DNA of 64,000 nt from Pseudomonadota bacterium. Its GTDB lineage: Bacteria > Pseudomonadota > Alphaproteobacteria > Rhizobiales > Methylopilaceae. The notes beneath the pieces were generated by a model that worked only from the letters and a program-made list of their open reading frames with translations, was not told where the DNA came from and ran no database searches. This document shows, piece by piece, positions 14,746 to 24,131 of this stretch (within the stretch, counting starts at the first letter, position 1; every line of letters starts with the position of its first letter). Position numbers and translations under genes: made by a program. The DNA is taken from positions 1-64,000 of the forward strand of contig JAEWFF010000071.1 in NCBI GenBank assembly GCA_023388965.1, given 5' to 3'.

Positions 14746-16841
14746 TTCAGACGCGCCCAGCCTTCATCCGGCACAAAACGCTCTCCATGTGCCGCCGCAA
14801 GCTGCCGCAGGCGCTCGGTCACTTCGGCGACACCACGCTGTCTGGCGTAGTGCAGCGGGCCGCCCCGGAACGGCGCGAACCCGGTGCCGAAGATCATCGC
14901 GCCATCCACGATATCTTCCGTCTCGGCCACGCCTTCACGCAGGATCGTGACGCAGACATTGACCATCGGCAGGATCAGGCGGTCGGCCATGCCCTCGGCC
15001 GGTTCGGGGGCTTTGCCATCCTTGACCGGATCGCCCTTCTTCCACACGTAAATACCCTTGCCAGTCTTGGCGCCGAGTTCGCCGGCGGCCACCTTGTCGC
15101 GCAGCCATTGCGGCGGATCGGGCATCGGCCAATTGAGTTCCGCCTTCAGCACTTCCGCGACATGCAGGCAGATGTCGAGCCCGACCTGGTCGGCAAGCTC
15201 GATCGGGCCCATCGGCATGCCGAAATCGACGGCCGCCTTGTCGATGGTTTCAGCCTTGATGCCCTCATCCAGCATGACCATGGCTTCGAGCATGTAGGGC
15301 AGAAGTGCGCGATTGACGACAAAGCCCGGCGCGCTCTTCACGGGTGCCGGCAGGCGGTCGATCTGGCCGACGAAAGCGCGCGCGGCGTCCAGCGCCGTCG
15401 CCGAAGCCTTATCATGACTGACGACCTCGACAAGCTGCATCCGCGAGACGGGATTGAAGAAATGAATGCCGACCAGCCGTTCCGGCTTCGCGAGACCTTC
15501 GCGGATGTCTTCAAGCGGTATGGACGAAGTGTTGGTCGCCAGAATCGCGTCTTCCTTCATCCGCTGTTCGGTGGCGGCAAACACCTTCTTCTTCAGTTCG
15601 AGATTTTCGGGCACGGCTTCGATGATGAGGTCCGCACGCGCGACCCCATCCGCATGAAGATCGGGAATCATGCGGTCGAGCGCATCGCGTGTCAGCGCGC
15701 TCTTCCGGCCGATCTTGCCGAACAGGGTCGCCGCCTTGCCGACCGCCTTGGCCAAAGGTTCCGGCTTCATATCGGCCAGGCTGACCGTCACGCCCTGCCA
15801 GGCGCACCAGGCGGCGATATCGCCGCCCATCGCGCCGGCGCCGATGACATGGACATGCTTCATCGGCTCGCCTTTGCCCGCGAGTTTTTTCAGGTTCTCG
15901 CGCAGGAAAAACACGCGAACGAGATTCTTGGCGGTATCGCCCGCAAGCAATCTGGCGAAGCTCGCGACCTCGGCGTCCTTCATCGCGCGCGGCTCGCCGC
16001 CGAGATCTTCCCACATATCAATCAGCGCGTAGGGCGCGGGATAATGCTTTTTCGGCGCCTTCTTCTCCGCTTCCGTACGCATTTTCTTCGCAAGCAGACG
16101 ACGACCGAACCCCGTGCCCGCAATTGCGCCCATTGCACGCTGCACCAGCGCGGGCTTCGACACGCGGAACGAGCCGTCGATCACCGATTTCACCGCATTG
16201 GCGACATGGCGCTCCTCCGTCACGGCATCGACAAGGCCGAGATTTTTCGCCTGCCGTGCCTGGATGGCGCGCCCCGTCAACATCAGCGACATGGCCTCGA
16301 TCGGATTGACGAGCGAGGTCGAGCGCCATGTGCCGCCGAGTCCCGGATGCAGGCCAAGCAGCACTTCCGGGAAGGCGAACCGCGCGCCATCGATGGCGAT
16401 GCGCCGATCGCAGGCCAGGATCAATTCGAGGCCGCCGCCGAGGCAGAAGCCGTGCACCACGGCAATTGTCGTGAACGGAAGCTCGTCCAGCCGGTCGAGG
16501 ATTTTATTGCCCTCGGTCAGCATGGCCGCGATCTCGTCCTCGTCGGTCAATACACCGAATTCGGTGATGTCGGCGCCGGCGACGAAACCGCTTTCCTTGC
16601 CCGAGCGCAGGACAAGACCCTTGGCCGGATTCGATTCCAGTTCCGTCAGCACTTCACTGAGCTCGCGCAGAACATCCATCGACAGGACATTCGCGGACGA
16701 GCCCTGCTTGTCGAGCACGAGCCAGGCGACATCGTCCGCGCCGCGCGTCAGCCGCCAATGTTTCCATTCGCTCTTGCCCGACGGGGTCGGGCCAAGTTCG
16801 AGATTGCGCTCCAGAAGCGCGCCGAGTGCGATTCCCGTCAT
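14742..16841 (-). CDS. Enoyl-CoA hydratase / 3-hydroxyacyl-CoA dehydrogenase (FadB/FadJ type)
   Basis: The 699-residue bifunctional beta-oxidation enzyme. The hydratase domain (residues about 30-250) has GFVAGADITEF, the oxyanion loop GFCLGGGLELILACD and FPEVLLGLHPGLGGTWR. The NAD domain (about 325-510) starts VHVIGAGAMGGDIAAWCA and contains LATNTSSIPLEDI and GIHFFNPVSRMQLVEVV; the C-terminal dehydrogenase domain has PGFVVNRALLPYMLEAM and MGPIELADQVGLDI. It hydrates enoyl-CoA and oxidises the 3-hydroxyacyl-CoA. One base separates it from the thiolase stop, and its stop overlaps the hydrolase start. Confidence 0.94.
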   Translation of the reverse strand: MTGIALGALLERNLELGPTPSGKSEWKHWRLTRGADDVAWLVLDKQGSSANVLSMDVLRELSEVLTELESNPAKGLVLRSGKESGFVAGADITEFGVLTDEDEIAAMLTEGNKILDRLDELPFTTIAVVHGFCLGGGLELILACDRRIAIDGARFAFPEVLLGLHPGLGGTWRSTSLVNPIEAMSLMLTGRAIQARQAKNLGLVDAVTEERHVANAVKSVIDGSFRVSKPALVQRAMGAIAGTGFGRRLLAKKMRTEAEKKAPKKHYPAPYALIDMWEDLGGEPRAMKDAEVASFARLLAGDTAKNLVRVFFLRENLKKLAGKGEPMKHVHVIGAGAMGGDIAAWCAWQGVTVSLADMKPEPLAKAVGKAATLFGKIGRKSALTRDALDRMIPDLHADGVARADLIIEAVPENLELKKKVFAATEQRMKEDAILATNTSSIPLEDIREGLAKPERLVGIHFFNPVSRMQLVEVVSHDKASATALDAARAFVGQIDRLPAPVKSAPGFVVNRALLPYMLEAMVMLDEGIKAETIDKAAVDFGMPMGPIELADQVGLDICLHVAEVLKAELNWPMPDPPQWLRDKVAAGELGAKTGKGIYVWKKGDPVKDGKAPEPAEGMADRLILPMVNVCVTILREGVAETEDIVDGAMIFGTGFAPFRGGPLHYARQRGVAEVTERLRQLAAAHGERFVPDEGWARLK

Positions 16842-16842
16842 G

Positions 16843-18063
16843 TCACACCGCCTCGATCAGCATGGCGCCGCCCTGCCCGCCGCCGATGCACTGCGTGGCG
16901 AGCCCGCGTTTGTGCCCGAGCCGCTTCAGCGTATTGACGACATGAAGGACGATGCGGTTGCCGGACGCCGCGACCGGATGGCCGAGCGCAATCGCGCCGC
17001 CATCCACATTCAATTTCGCGCGGTCGACCTTTCCAAACGGCGCATCGAGACCGAAAACTTCTTTCGAGAATTTCTCGTCTTCCCAGGCACGCAGGCAGCC
17101 GAGCACCTGTGCCGCAAAGGCCTCGTTCAGTTCCCAGATATCCACGTCGTCCTTCGTCATGCCGTTACGTTTCAGAACCTCGACGGAGCACAAAGCCGGC
17201 CCGAGCCCCATGATCTCGGGATCGAGGGCCGACCAATGGCTGTCCACTATGACAGCCTTGGGCGTCAGTCCGTGCTTCTTCACCGCATCTTCTGATGCGA
17301 GAATTACCCAACTCGCGCCGTCGGTGATCTGCGAGGAATTGCCGGCCGTCACCTTGCCCCATGGGCGCTCGAAGGCCGGACTGAGCTTGGCGAGCTTGTC
17401 CACGGAGGAATCCGGCCGCACGCCATCGTCATGATCGTAGAGTTTGCCGGCACGGTCGAACGCGGGCTCAACTTCGTCCGCAAGCCAGCCTTCCTGCTGC
17501 GCGCGGGCAAGCCGCAGATGGCTTTCGACCGCGTATTGATCGCACTCCTCGCGCGAAATATCGAACAGATGGGCCACGAGTTCCGCAGTCTGTCCCATGC
17601 CGAGATCGGTGATCGGATCGGTCAATCCCTGCACCAGTCCGATGACCGGCTTCAGCATGGAGGGACGGAAGCTTGCAAAGGCTTTCAGCCGGGCTCCGAA
17701 GCTGCGCGCATTGTTCAGATCCGCAAAGAATTTGACGGCCTGGTTGTTGTAGAGCAGCGCCGAATGGCTAAGTGCCTCGGCACCGCCCGCCAGAATAAGA
17801 TCGTCGGTGCCGTTCTGTATGTATCTGTACGCCGTGTCGATCGACTGCATGCCCGAGCCGCAATTGATCTGCACGGAGAAGGCCGGCATTTCCTCGCCCA
17901 TGCCCAGACGCAATGCCGCGACGCGCGCCGAGTTCATCTCATTGGCGACGACATTCACGCATCCCAGGATGACCTGATCGAAATCGCTCGGCTTGAACGG
18001 CTGGCGCAGCAGCAGCGGGCGTCCGCACTGCACGGCCAGATCGACCGGCGTGAACGGCCCCAT
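16843..18063 (-). CDS. Acetyl-CoA acyltransferase (thiolase) with unclear start
   Basis: A thiolase of 406 residues from the first ATG. Catalytic residues are present: nucleophilic Cys in INCGSGMQSID, the His in GHPVAASGNRI and the second Cys in LATQCIGGGQGGAM. It cleaves 3-ketoacyl-CoA in the last beta-oxidation step. The ATG start is suspicious: the in-frame codons from 18129 down to 18064 encode VKGRPVYIVDGARTPFLRARG, the conserved thiolase N-terminus (first strand and RTPF loop), which starting at 18063 would delete. No ATG, GTG or TTG lies in that frame between the stop at 18244-18246 and 18063; the only near-start codons are a CTG inside the motif, GTA and ATC. The extension begins where the fadE stop TAA (18126-18128) lies, so unusual coupling or a sequence error is possible. 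Confidence 0.9.
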   Translation of the reverse strand: MGPFTPVDLAVQCGRPLLLRQPFKPSDFDQVILGCVNVVANEMNSARVAALRLGMGEEMPAFSVQINCGSGMQSIDTAYRYIQNGTDDLILAGGAEALSHSALLYNNQAVKFFADLNNARSFGARLKAFASFRPSMLKPVIGLVQGLTDPITDLGMGQTAELVAHLFDISREECDQYAVESHLRLARAQQEGWLADEVEPAFDRAGKLYDHDDGVRPDSSVDKLAKLSPAFERPWGKVTAGNSSQITDGASWVILASEDAVKKHGLTPKAVIVDSHWSALDPEIMGLGPALCSVEVLKRNGMTKDDVDIWELNEAFAAQVLGCLRAWEDEKFSKEVFGLDAPFGKVDRAKLNVDGGAIALGHPVAASGNRIVLHVVNTLKRLGHKRGLATQCIGGGQGGAMLIEAV

Positions 18064-18125
18064 GCCGCCGCGCGCGCGCAGAAACGGCGTACGGGCGCCG
18101 TCGACGATATAGACCGGGCGGCCTT

Positions 18126-20417
18126 TTACTCGGCGGCCGCTTTTGCCCGGCGCGGCCTTGGCTTGGCTTGCGATGGCTTGTCTCCCTTGGTCTTCTCGGG
18201 CCGCGTTTTGGCCAGCGCCGACACATCTTCCGGCGCGAAATCGTCAACCTCAACGACTGCACGTACGGCCTCCGCAGCAGCCGTCAACGCCGCCATGTCC
18301 GCATCCGACACCACGCCGCGTTCGAACGCGATCTCAGGATCGCGAATGCCGAGCGCCTTCATGCGATCTTGGATCGGATCGGCGGCGGCGACGAGTTCGA
18401 ACGCCTTGGCGAGGCGCCTGAGGCCCTCGTTTTCGGCATCGCGCGCGATGCCGGTCGTCAGCCGTTCGCGCGCGGCGGACGGCGTCAGCAGAAGATCGGC
18501 GGTCGCGCGGATCACATCGTCGCTCGGGCCCCGGCGGCGGATGCCGAGCGGCATCAGGAACAGCCGCAAAATCCAGGCAACAGGCCGCGCCGGGAAATTG
18601 GCGAGGATTTCGTCCAGACGCTGCTCGATGGTCAGAAAACCGGTCTGCATGGAATATTCGAGCACGGGAAGATCGGCCTCCTGCCGCCCCTCGTCGTGCC
18701 AGCGCTTCAGCGCCGCCGACAGCAGGAAAAGCTCGGAAAGGATATCGCCGAAGCGCGCCGAGAGCATTTCGCGCCGCTTCAGCGCGCCGCCCATGGTCAG
18801 CAGCGCCATATCGGCGGCAAGGCAGAAGGCGGCGGAATAGCGCGAAAGCTGCTGGAAGTATTTACGCGCGGGGCCTGCTGCGGGCGCCGGTGCAAACATG
18901 CCGCCGGTCCAGGAGCGGAACCAGGCTCGGAAAAAGTTCGTCGTAGCAAGACCGACATGCGCCCAGAACGCCTTGTCGAAAGCCTCAAGCGCGCGGTTTT
19001 TGTTCTTGTGGCCGAGCGCCATCATTTCGGACAGCAGGAACGGATGGCTGCGGATCGCGCCCTGCCCGAAGATGATGAGGCAGCGCGTCAGAATATTCGC
19101 GCCCTCGACCGTGATGCCGATAGGAATGGCGCGATAGATGTTCGTCAGATAGTTCAGCGGCCCGTCGATCACAGCCTTGCCGGCATGTATGTCCATCGCG
19201 TCATTGATCGCGGTGCGCATACGCTCGGTCGCATGATATTTCATGATGCCGGAAATGACCGCCGGCTTCTTCCCCATATCTAGCCCGGCGCAGGTGAGCC
19301 GGCGCGCGCCGTCGATGACATAGGCGGAGCCAGCGATGCGCGCGAGGCGTTCCTGAACGCCCTCGAACTTGCCGATGGGTATATTGAACTGCCGGCGAAT
19401 GGCGGCATAGGCGCCGGTCGTATGTGCGGACATGACGATGCCGGCCGCCGACAGCGAAGGCAGCGAAATGCCGCGTCCGGCCGCCAGCGCACTCATCAGC
19501 ATCTGCCAGCCCTGCCCGACGCGTTCCTCGCCGCCGATGACGGCGTCCATGGGCACGAACACGTCCTTGCCCCAGTTCGGGCCGTTCTGGAACATCTGTC
19601 CGGAAGGAACATGTCGGCGACCAATGCTGACGCCCTTCGCATTTGTCGGGACAAGCGCGACGGTGATGCCGATGTCCTCGCCCTTGCCGAGCAGATTGTC
19701 AGGATCCTTCAGCTTGAACGCCAGCCCGAGCACGGTCGCGACCGGGCCGAGCGTGATGTAGCGCTTGTGCCAGTTGAGGCGGATGCCGAGGACATTGCCG
19801 TTCTTGCCCGGCCCCATCGTCACGACGCCGGTATCGGTCATCGCGGCAGCGTCAGAACCCGCTTCCGGACTTGTCAGGCCGAAACAGGGAATCTCGCGCC
19901 CATCCGCCAGAAGCGGCAGCCAATGATCCTGCTGCGCTTTCGTGCCGAACTGATGGAGAAGCTCGCCCGGGCCGAGCGAATTCGGCACCATGACGGTGAC
20001 GGCGGCGGTGATCGAGCGGGTCGAAACCTTCCGCACCACTTCCGAATGCGCGAAGGCGGAAAAGCCGAGGCCGCCATGCTTCTTCGGGATGATCATGCCG
20101 AAGAATTTGCGGGACTTCATGAAGTCCCAGACATCGGGCGGCAGATCGCCGAGTTCCCGGTTGATCTTCCAGTCGTCGAGCATGTCGCACAGCTCTTCGA
20201 CCGGGCCGTTCAGAAAGGCGATTTCTTCGTCGGAAAGCCTGGCCGGCGGAAAGGCCAGCAATTTGTCCCAATCGGGATTGCCAGCAAACAGATCGGCGTC
20301 CCACCAGACATCGCCGGCCTCGATGGCGGCCCGTTCGGTCTCGGACATGCTCGGCAGCGCCTTCTGCGCCCAGCCGAAAATCGGTTTGGTCAGCCAGTCG
20401 CGCCGCCAATTGCTCAT
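18126..20417 (-). CDS. fadE: Acyl-CoA dehydrogenase, FadE type
   Basis: The 763-residue protein is of the large FadE (YafH) class rather than the 380-residue class: dehydrogenase core with FFGMIIPKKHGGLGFSAFAHS, CFGLTSPEAGSDAAAM and GKKPAVISGIMKYHATERMR, then a long C-terminal helical extension (about residues 480-730, the DUF1974 region). The last 25 residues are Lys/Pro/Arg-rich (KTRPEKTKGDKPSQAKPR...), a tail I do not recognise. It oxidises acyl-CoA at C2-C3 with FAD at the inner membrane. First gene of the beta-oxidation operon. Confidence 0.94.
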   Translation of the reverse strand: MSNWRRDWLTKPIFGWAQKALPSMSETERAAIEAGDVWWDADLFAGNPDWDKLLAFPPARLSDEEIAFLNGPVEELCDMLDDWKINRELGDLPPDVWDFMKSRKFFGMIIPKKHGGLGFSAFAHSEVVRKVSTRSITAAVTVMVPNSLGPGELLHQFGTKAQQDHWLPLLADGREIPCFGLTSPEAGSDAAAMTDTGVVTMGPGKNGNVLGIRLNWHKRYITLGPVATVLGLAFKLKDPDNLLGKGEDIGITVALVPTNAKGVSIGRRHVPSGQMFQNGPNWGKDVFVPMDAVIGGEERVGQGWQMLMSALAAGRGISLPSLSAAGIVMSAHTTGAYAAIRRQFNIPIGKFEGVQERLARIAGSAYVIDGARRLTCAGLDMGKKPAVISGIMKYHATERMRTAINDAMDIHAGKAVIDGPLNYLTNIYRAIPIGITVEGANILTRCLIIFGQGAIRSHPFLLSEMMALGHKNKNRALEAFDKAFWAHVGLATTNFFRAWFRSWTGGMFAPAPAAGPARKYFQQLSRYSAAFCLAADMALLTMGGALKRREMLSARFGDILSELFLLSAALKRWHDEGRQEADLPVLEYSMQTGFLTIEQRLDEILANFPARPVAWILRLFLMPLGIRRRGPSDDVIRATADLLLTPSAARERLTTGIARDAENEGLRRLAKAFELVAAADPIQDRMKALGIRDPEIAFERGVVSDADMAALTAAAEAVRAVVEVDDFAPEDVSALAKTRPEKTKGDKPSQAKPRPRRAKAAAE

Positions 20418-20503
20418 GAAAGCGTCCTTGCCATGCCTTGCCCGAACATAATCACCCGGACCCCTTTCGACAGGTTGAACGCGAAAAAATGACGAACTCC
20501 TTG

Positions 20504-21499
20504 CTACTCCAGATGGAACTTCGCCATTTCGCGGTGTTCCGCCCGAATCCGGCGCACCGTGCCAGTGGCCGAACGATACACCACCGTCTCGGTTTCAATG
20601 TAATCGGGCCCGAAAAATACACCTGAAACGAGCGGACCGTTCGTCACACCCGTTGCCGCAACGATCACGTCGCCCGACGCAAGATCCATGACCTCGTAGC
20701 GGCGATTGGGATCGGAAACGCCCATCCTGGCCGCGCGCTCGATCTTTTCCGGCGTGTCCAGAACGAGGCGGGCCTGCATCTGGCCGCCCACGCAGCGCAG
20801 AGCGGAGGCCGCCAGAACGCCCTCGGGCGCCGCGCCCGTGCCCATATAGAGGTCGATGCCGGTCTGCTCGGGACGGGTCGTGTAGATCACGCCCGCAACA
20901 TCGCCATCGGTGATGAGCCGCACACGCGCCCCGGTCGCGCGGCATTTCTCGATCATCTCGTGATGGCGCGGCCGGTCCAGCATCAGGACGCCGATCTCGC
21001 TCGGCTTCACACCCTTGGCCTTGGCGAGGTTGAGCACATTCACATCGGCCGGCGCATCCAGATCGACCGTGCCGTCCGGATAGCCGGGGCCGATCGCGAT
21101 CTTCTGCATATAGGCGTCGGGAGCGTGCAGCAGCGTGCCGCCCTCCGCCATGGCCATGACGCAGATCGCGCCCGGCGTGTCGTCGGCACAAAGCGCGGTG
21201 CCTTCGAGAGGATCGACCGCGATATCGACCTTCGGGCCATTTCTGGTGCCGATGTTTTCGCCGATGAACAGCATCGGCGCCTCGTCGCGCTCACCCTCGC
21301 CGATGACGACGGTGCCGTCGATCTCGAGCTTGGCGAGTTCGCGGCGCATGGCATCCACCGCCGCCTGGTCGGCCGCGTTCTTGTCGCCGCGCCCGCGCCA
21401 GCGCGCCGAGGCCACAGCGGCGCGTTCGGTCACGCGAACCAGTTCGAGAGTGAGGATACGCTCGATGAGTTTTCCGGCTTCGACGGTGACCTTGGACAA
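20504..21499 (-). CDS. glpX: Fructose-1,6-bisphosphatase class II
   Basis: The 331-residue product has the class II FBPase hallmarks: RGDKNAADQAAVDAMR, IDGTVVIGEGERDEAPMLFIGE, VDPLEGTALCADDTPGAICVMA and GTGAAPEGVLAASALRC. It dephosphorylates fructose-1,6-bisphosphate in gluconeogenesis, metal-dependent. The start I prefer is the TTG at 21499, one base after the hom stop, with AAGGA just before it; it gives SKVTVEAGKLIERILTLELVRVTE, the expected N-terminus. The longer frame to 21553 would overlap hom by 53 bases and adds only Arg/Ser-rich residues. Pairing with hom is common in alphaproteobacteria. Confidence 0.93.
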   Translation of the reverse strand: MSKVTVEAGKLIERILTLELVRVTERAAVASARWRGRGDKNAADQAAVDAMRRELAKLEIDGTVVIGEGERDEAPMLFIGENIGTRNGPKVDIAVDPLEGTALCADDTPGAICVMAMAEGGTLLHAPDAYMQKIAIGPGYPDGTVDLDAPADVNVLNLAKAKGVKPSEIGVLMLDRPRHHEMIEKCRATGARVRLITDGDVAGVIYTTRPEQTGIDLYMGTGAAPEGVLAASALRCVGGQMQARLVLDTPEKIERAARMGVSDPNRRYEVMDLASGDVIVAATGVTNGPLVSGVFFGPDYIETETVVYRSATGTVRRIRAEHREMAKFHLE

Positions 21500-21500
21500 G

Positions 21501-22817
21501 CTAGCTATCCTTCTCGATGCGTATGACCTGCGGATCGCCGTAAATACGGCCATCGGCCTTGATGGCTTTCAAGGCGTTGCGGACGGCCGCTTCGGTGGTT
21601 TCATGCGTATGCAACACCAGCGGAACGACGTGGTTTCCCGCATCCGGGTGCGGTTTGCGGTCGCGAGGCCGCTTCTGCAGGATACTTTCGATCGAAATTT
21701 CCTGTTCGGCCATGCGCGTCGCAATGGCGGCGGCCGTCCCCGGCCGGTCGGCAACGTCGAAGCGCAGATAATATTCGCCCATATGGGCGCTGATCGGGCG
21801 CGGGCGAGGATCGGCAAGCTGGCCGACCGGAATGCCGAACGGCAGGAGCGTCGAGCCGCGCGCGATATCGACGATATCGGCGATCACCGCCGAAGCCGTC
21901 GCCTCGCCGCCCGCGCCGGGGCCGACAAGGGTGATGTCGCTCGCTGATCCCTCGATCAGGATCGCGTTCGTCACGCCCATGATCTGCGCCAGAGGTTCGG
22001 TCTTCGGCACCATGGCCGGATGGACGCGTTGCTCGACGCCGGCGTCGGTGCGGTGCGCGACGCCCAGAAGCTTGATGCGAAATCCCAACTCGTCCGCCAT
22101 CTGCAGATCGACCGGCGCAATGGCGCGAATACCTTCGACATAGATCGAATCCACATCGATGCGGGTGCCGAAGGCAAGGCTGGTCAACAGCGCGAGCTTG
22201 TGAGCGGCGTCGAAGCCGTCCACGTCGAAGCTCGGATCGGCCTCGGCATAGCCGAGATCCTGCGCCTCCTTGAGCGCGGCATCGAAGGAAAGCGCATCCT
22301 CCTCCATCCGCGTCAGGATGTAATTACAGGTTCCATTGAGGATGCCGTAGACCCATTCGAGGCGGCTGCCCGGAAGGGCCTCGCGAAGCGTCTTGATGAC
22401 GGGAATTCCGCCGGCGACCGCAGCCTCGAAGGCAAGCGTGGCCTTCTTCTCTTCCGCAAGCGCGGCAAGTTGCAGGCCATGCATCGCCAGAAGCGCCTTG
22501 TTGGCAGTGACGACCGGCTTGCCGGCGTTCAACGCCGCCTCGACAACGGCCTTTGCCGGCCCGTCGGACCCTCCGATCAGCTCGACGACCAGATCGACAT
22601 TCTCGTCACGCGCGAGGGCGACCGGATCGTCATGCCAACGCATATCGCCAAGATCGATTCCGCGGTCTCTGGCGCGGTCGCGCGCGGATACGGCAACGAC
22701 CTCGATCGGTCGGCCTGCACCCGCCGCCAGCGCCTCGGCGCGTTCGTTGAGTATACGAATAACAGCCGCGCCCACCGTGCCGAGCCCGGCGACGCCAACT
22801 TTCAGGGCTGAGGCCAT
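21501..22817 (-). CDS. hom: Homoserine dehydrogenase
   Basis: The 438-residue enzyme reduces aspartate semialdehyde to homoserine. NAD(P)-binding motif VGVAGLGTVGAAVIRIL opens the protein; VVTANKALLA, the substrate site GILNGTCNYILTRME and the DPSFDVDGFDAAHKLALL segment are all present, and a C-terminal ACT domain begins about residue 350 (YYLRFDVADRPGTAAAI), the usual place for threonine feedback. It follows the aminotransferase gene by about 30 bases and precedes glpX almost without gap. Confidence 0.96.
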   Translation of the reverse strand: MASALKVGVAGLGTVGAAVIRILNERAEALAAGAGRPIEVVAVSARDRARDRGIDLGDMRWHDDPVALARDENVDLVVELIGGSDGPAKAVVEAALNAGKPVVTANKALLAMHGLQLAALAEEKKATLAFEAAVAGGIPVIKTLREALPGSRLEWVYGILNGTCNYILTRMEEDALSFDAALKEAQDLGYAEADPSFDVDGFDAAHKLALLTSLAFGTRIDVDSIYVEGIRAIAPVDLQMADELGFRIKLLGVAHRTDAGVEQRVHPAMVPKTEPLAQIMGVTNAILIEGSASDITLVGPGAGGEATASAVIADIVDIARGSTLLPFGIPVGQLADPRPRPISAHMGEYYLRFDVADRPGTAAAIATRMAEQEISIESILQKRPRDRKPHPDAGNHVVPLVLHTHETTEAAVRNALKAIKADGRIYGDPQVIRIEKDS

Positions 22818-22847
22818 GAACGATCCCGGATCAGGGCTCCCGACTCG

Positions 22848-24065
22848 TCAGCGAGCCGCGTGGAGCGGGATCACGTTGTGCAACGTCTCGTCCGAAGTTT
22901 CAAGAAAACGCCGGATGTTACGCGCAGCCTGACGAATCCGGTGCTCGTTCTCGACAAGGGCGATGCGGACATAGTCGTCGCCGTGCTCGCCAAAGCCGGC
23001 GCCGGGCGAAACCGCGACATCGGCTTTTTCGACAAGCAGCTTGGCGAACTCGATCGAACCGAGCGGACGGAATTTTTCCGGGATCGGCGCCCAGGCGAAC
23101 ATGCTCGCGCTTGGCGCCGGTATCGCCCAGCCGGCCTTGGTGAAGCTGTCGACCAGCACGTCGCGGCGGCCTTTGTAGACGGCGCGCATCTCGTCGACGC
23201 ATTCCTGCGGGCCGTTCAGCGCGGCGGATGCTGCAACCTGGATCGGCGTGAACGCGCCATAGTCCAGATAGGACTTTACCCGCGCCAGAGCCGCGATCAG
23301 CCGCTCATTGCCGACCGCAAAACCGACGCGCCAGCCGGGCATGGAAAAAGTCTTGGACATCGAGGTGAATTCGACCGCGACATCGCTTGCACCCTGCACC
23401 TGCAGGATCGATGGCGGCGGATCGTCGAAATAGATTTCCGAGTAAGCGATGTCCGACAGCACGAAGATGTCGTGCTTCTTCGCGAAGGCCACGAGGTCTT
23501 TGTAAAAATCGAGATCGGCGACTTCCGCGGTCGGGTTCGACGGATAGCAGACAATGACCGCGAGCGGCTTTGGAATCGAATGCTGAACCGCGCGCTCCAG
23601 CGCATGGAAATAATCCGGCCCCGGCGTTGACGGCACATTGCGGACGACGCCGCCGGCCATCAGAAAACCGAAGGCATGAATGGGATAGCTGGGATTGGGC
23701 ACGAGCACGACATCGCCCGGCGCGGTGATGGCCTGCGCCATATTGGCGAAGCCTTCCTTGGAGCCCAAAGTCGCGACGACCTGCGTTTCCGGATTGAGCC
23801 GCACGCCGAACCGGCGCTCATAATAAGCCGCCTGCGCCTTGCGCAGCCCCGGAATGCCCTTTGACGCCGAATAGCGGTTGGTGCGCGCCTTGTTGGCGTT
23901 CTCGCACAATTTGGCCGTGATGTGCTCGGGCGTCGGAAGGTCCGGATTGCCCATGCCCAGGTCGATGATGTCCGCGCCCTGCTTGCGCGCGGCTGCCTTC
24001 ACCCGGTTCACCTGCTCGAAGACGTAAGGGGGCAAACGGCGGATAGAGTGAAAGTCCTGGGTCAT
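22848..24065 (-). CDS. Class I/II PLP aminotransferase (AlaC / DapL-like)
   Basis: The 405-residue enzyme has IIDLGMGNPDLPTPEHI near the start, VCYPSNPTAEVAD and the PLP-lysine motif SMSKTFSMPGWRVGF. Relatives upstream of hom in alphaproteobacteria are annotated as alanine transaminase (AlaC) or LL-diaminopimelate aminotransferase; sequence alone cannot choose. ATG 24065 (MTQDFHSIRRLPPYVF) is preferred over the TTG at 24074. It probably forms an operon with hom and glpX. Confidence 0.9.
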   Translation of the reverse strand: MTQDFHSIRRLPPYVFEQVNRVKAAARKQGADIIDLGMGNPDLPTPEHITAKLCENANKARTNRYSASKGIPGLRKAQAAYYERRFGVRLNPETQVVATLGSKEGFANMAQAITAPGDVVLVPNPSYPIHAFGFLMAGGVVRNVPSTPGPDYFHALERAVQHSIPKPLAVIVCYPSNPTAEVADLDFYKDLVAFAKKHDIFVLSDIAYSEIYFDDPPPSILQVQGASDVAVEFTSMSKTFSMPGWRVGFAVGNERLIAALARVKSYLDYGAFTPIQVAASAALNGPQECVDEMRAVYKGRRDVLVDSFTKAGWAIPAPSASMFAWAPIPEKFRPLGSIEFAKLLVEKADVAVSPGAGFGEHGDDYVRIALVENEHRIRQAARNIRRFLETSDETLHNVIPLHAAR

Positions 24066-24131
24066 GTCATCCAAAGTCCTGAGAGAAGACGAAGCATATC
24101 ACATTCGGTGCCAAAAATGGCGGATTCGCGC

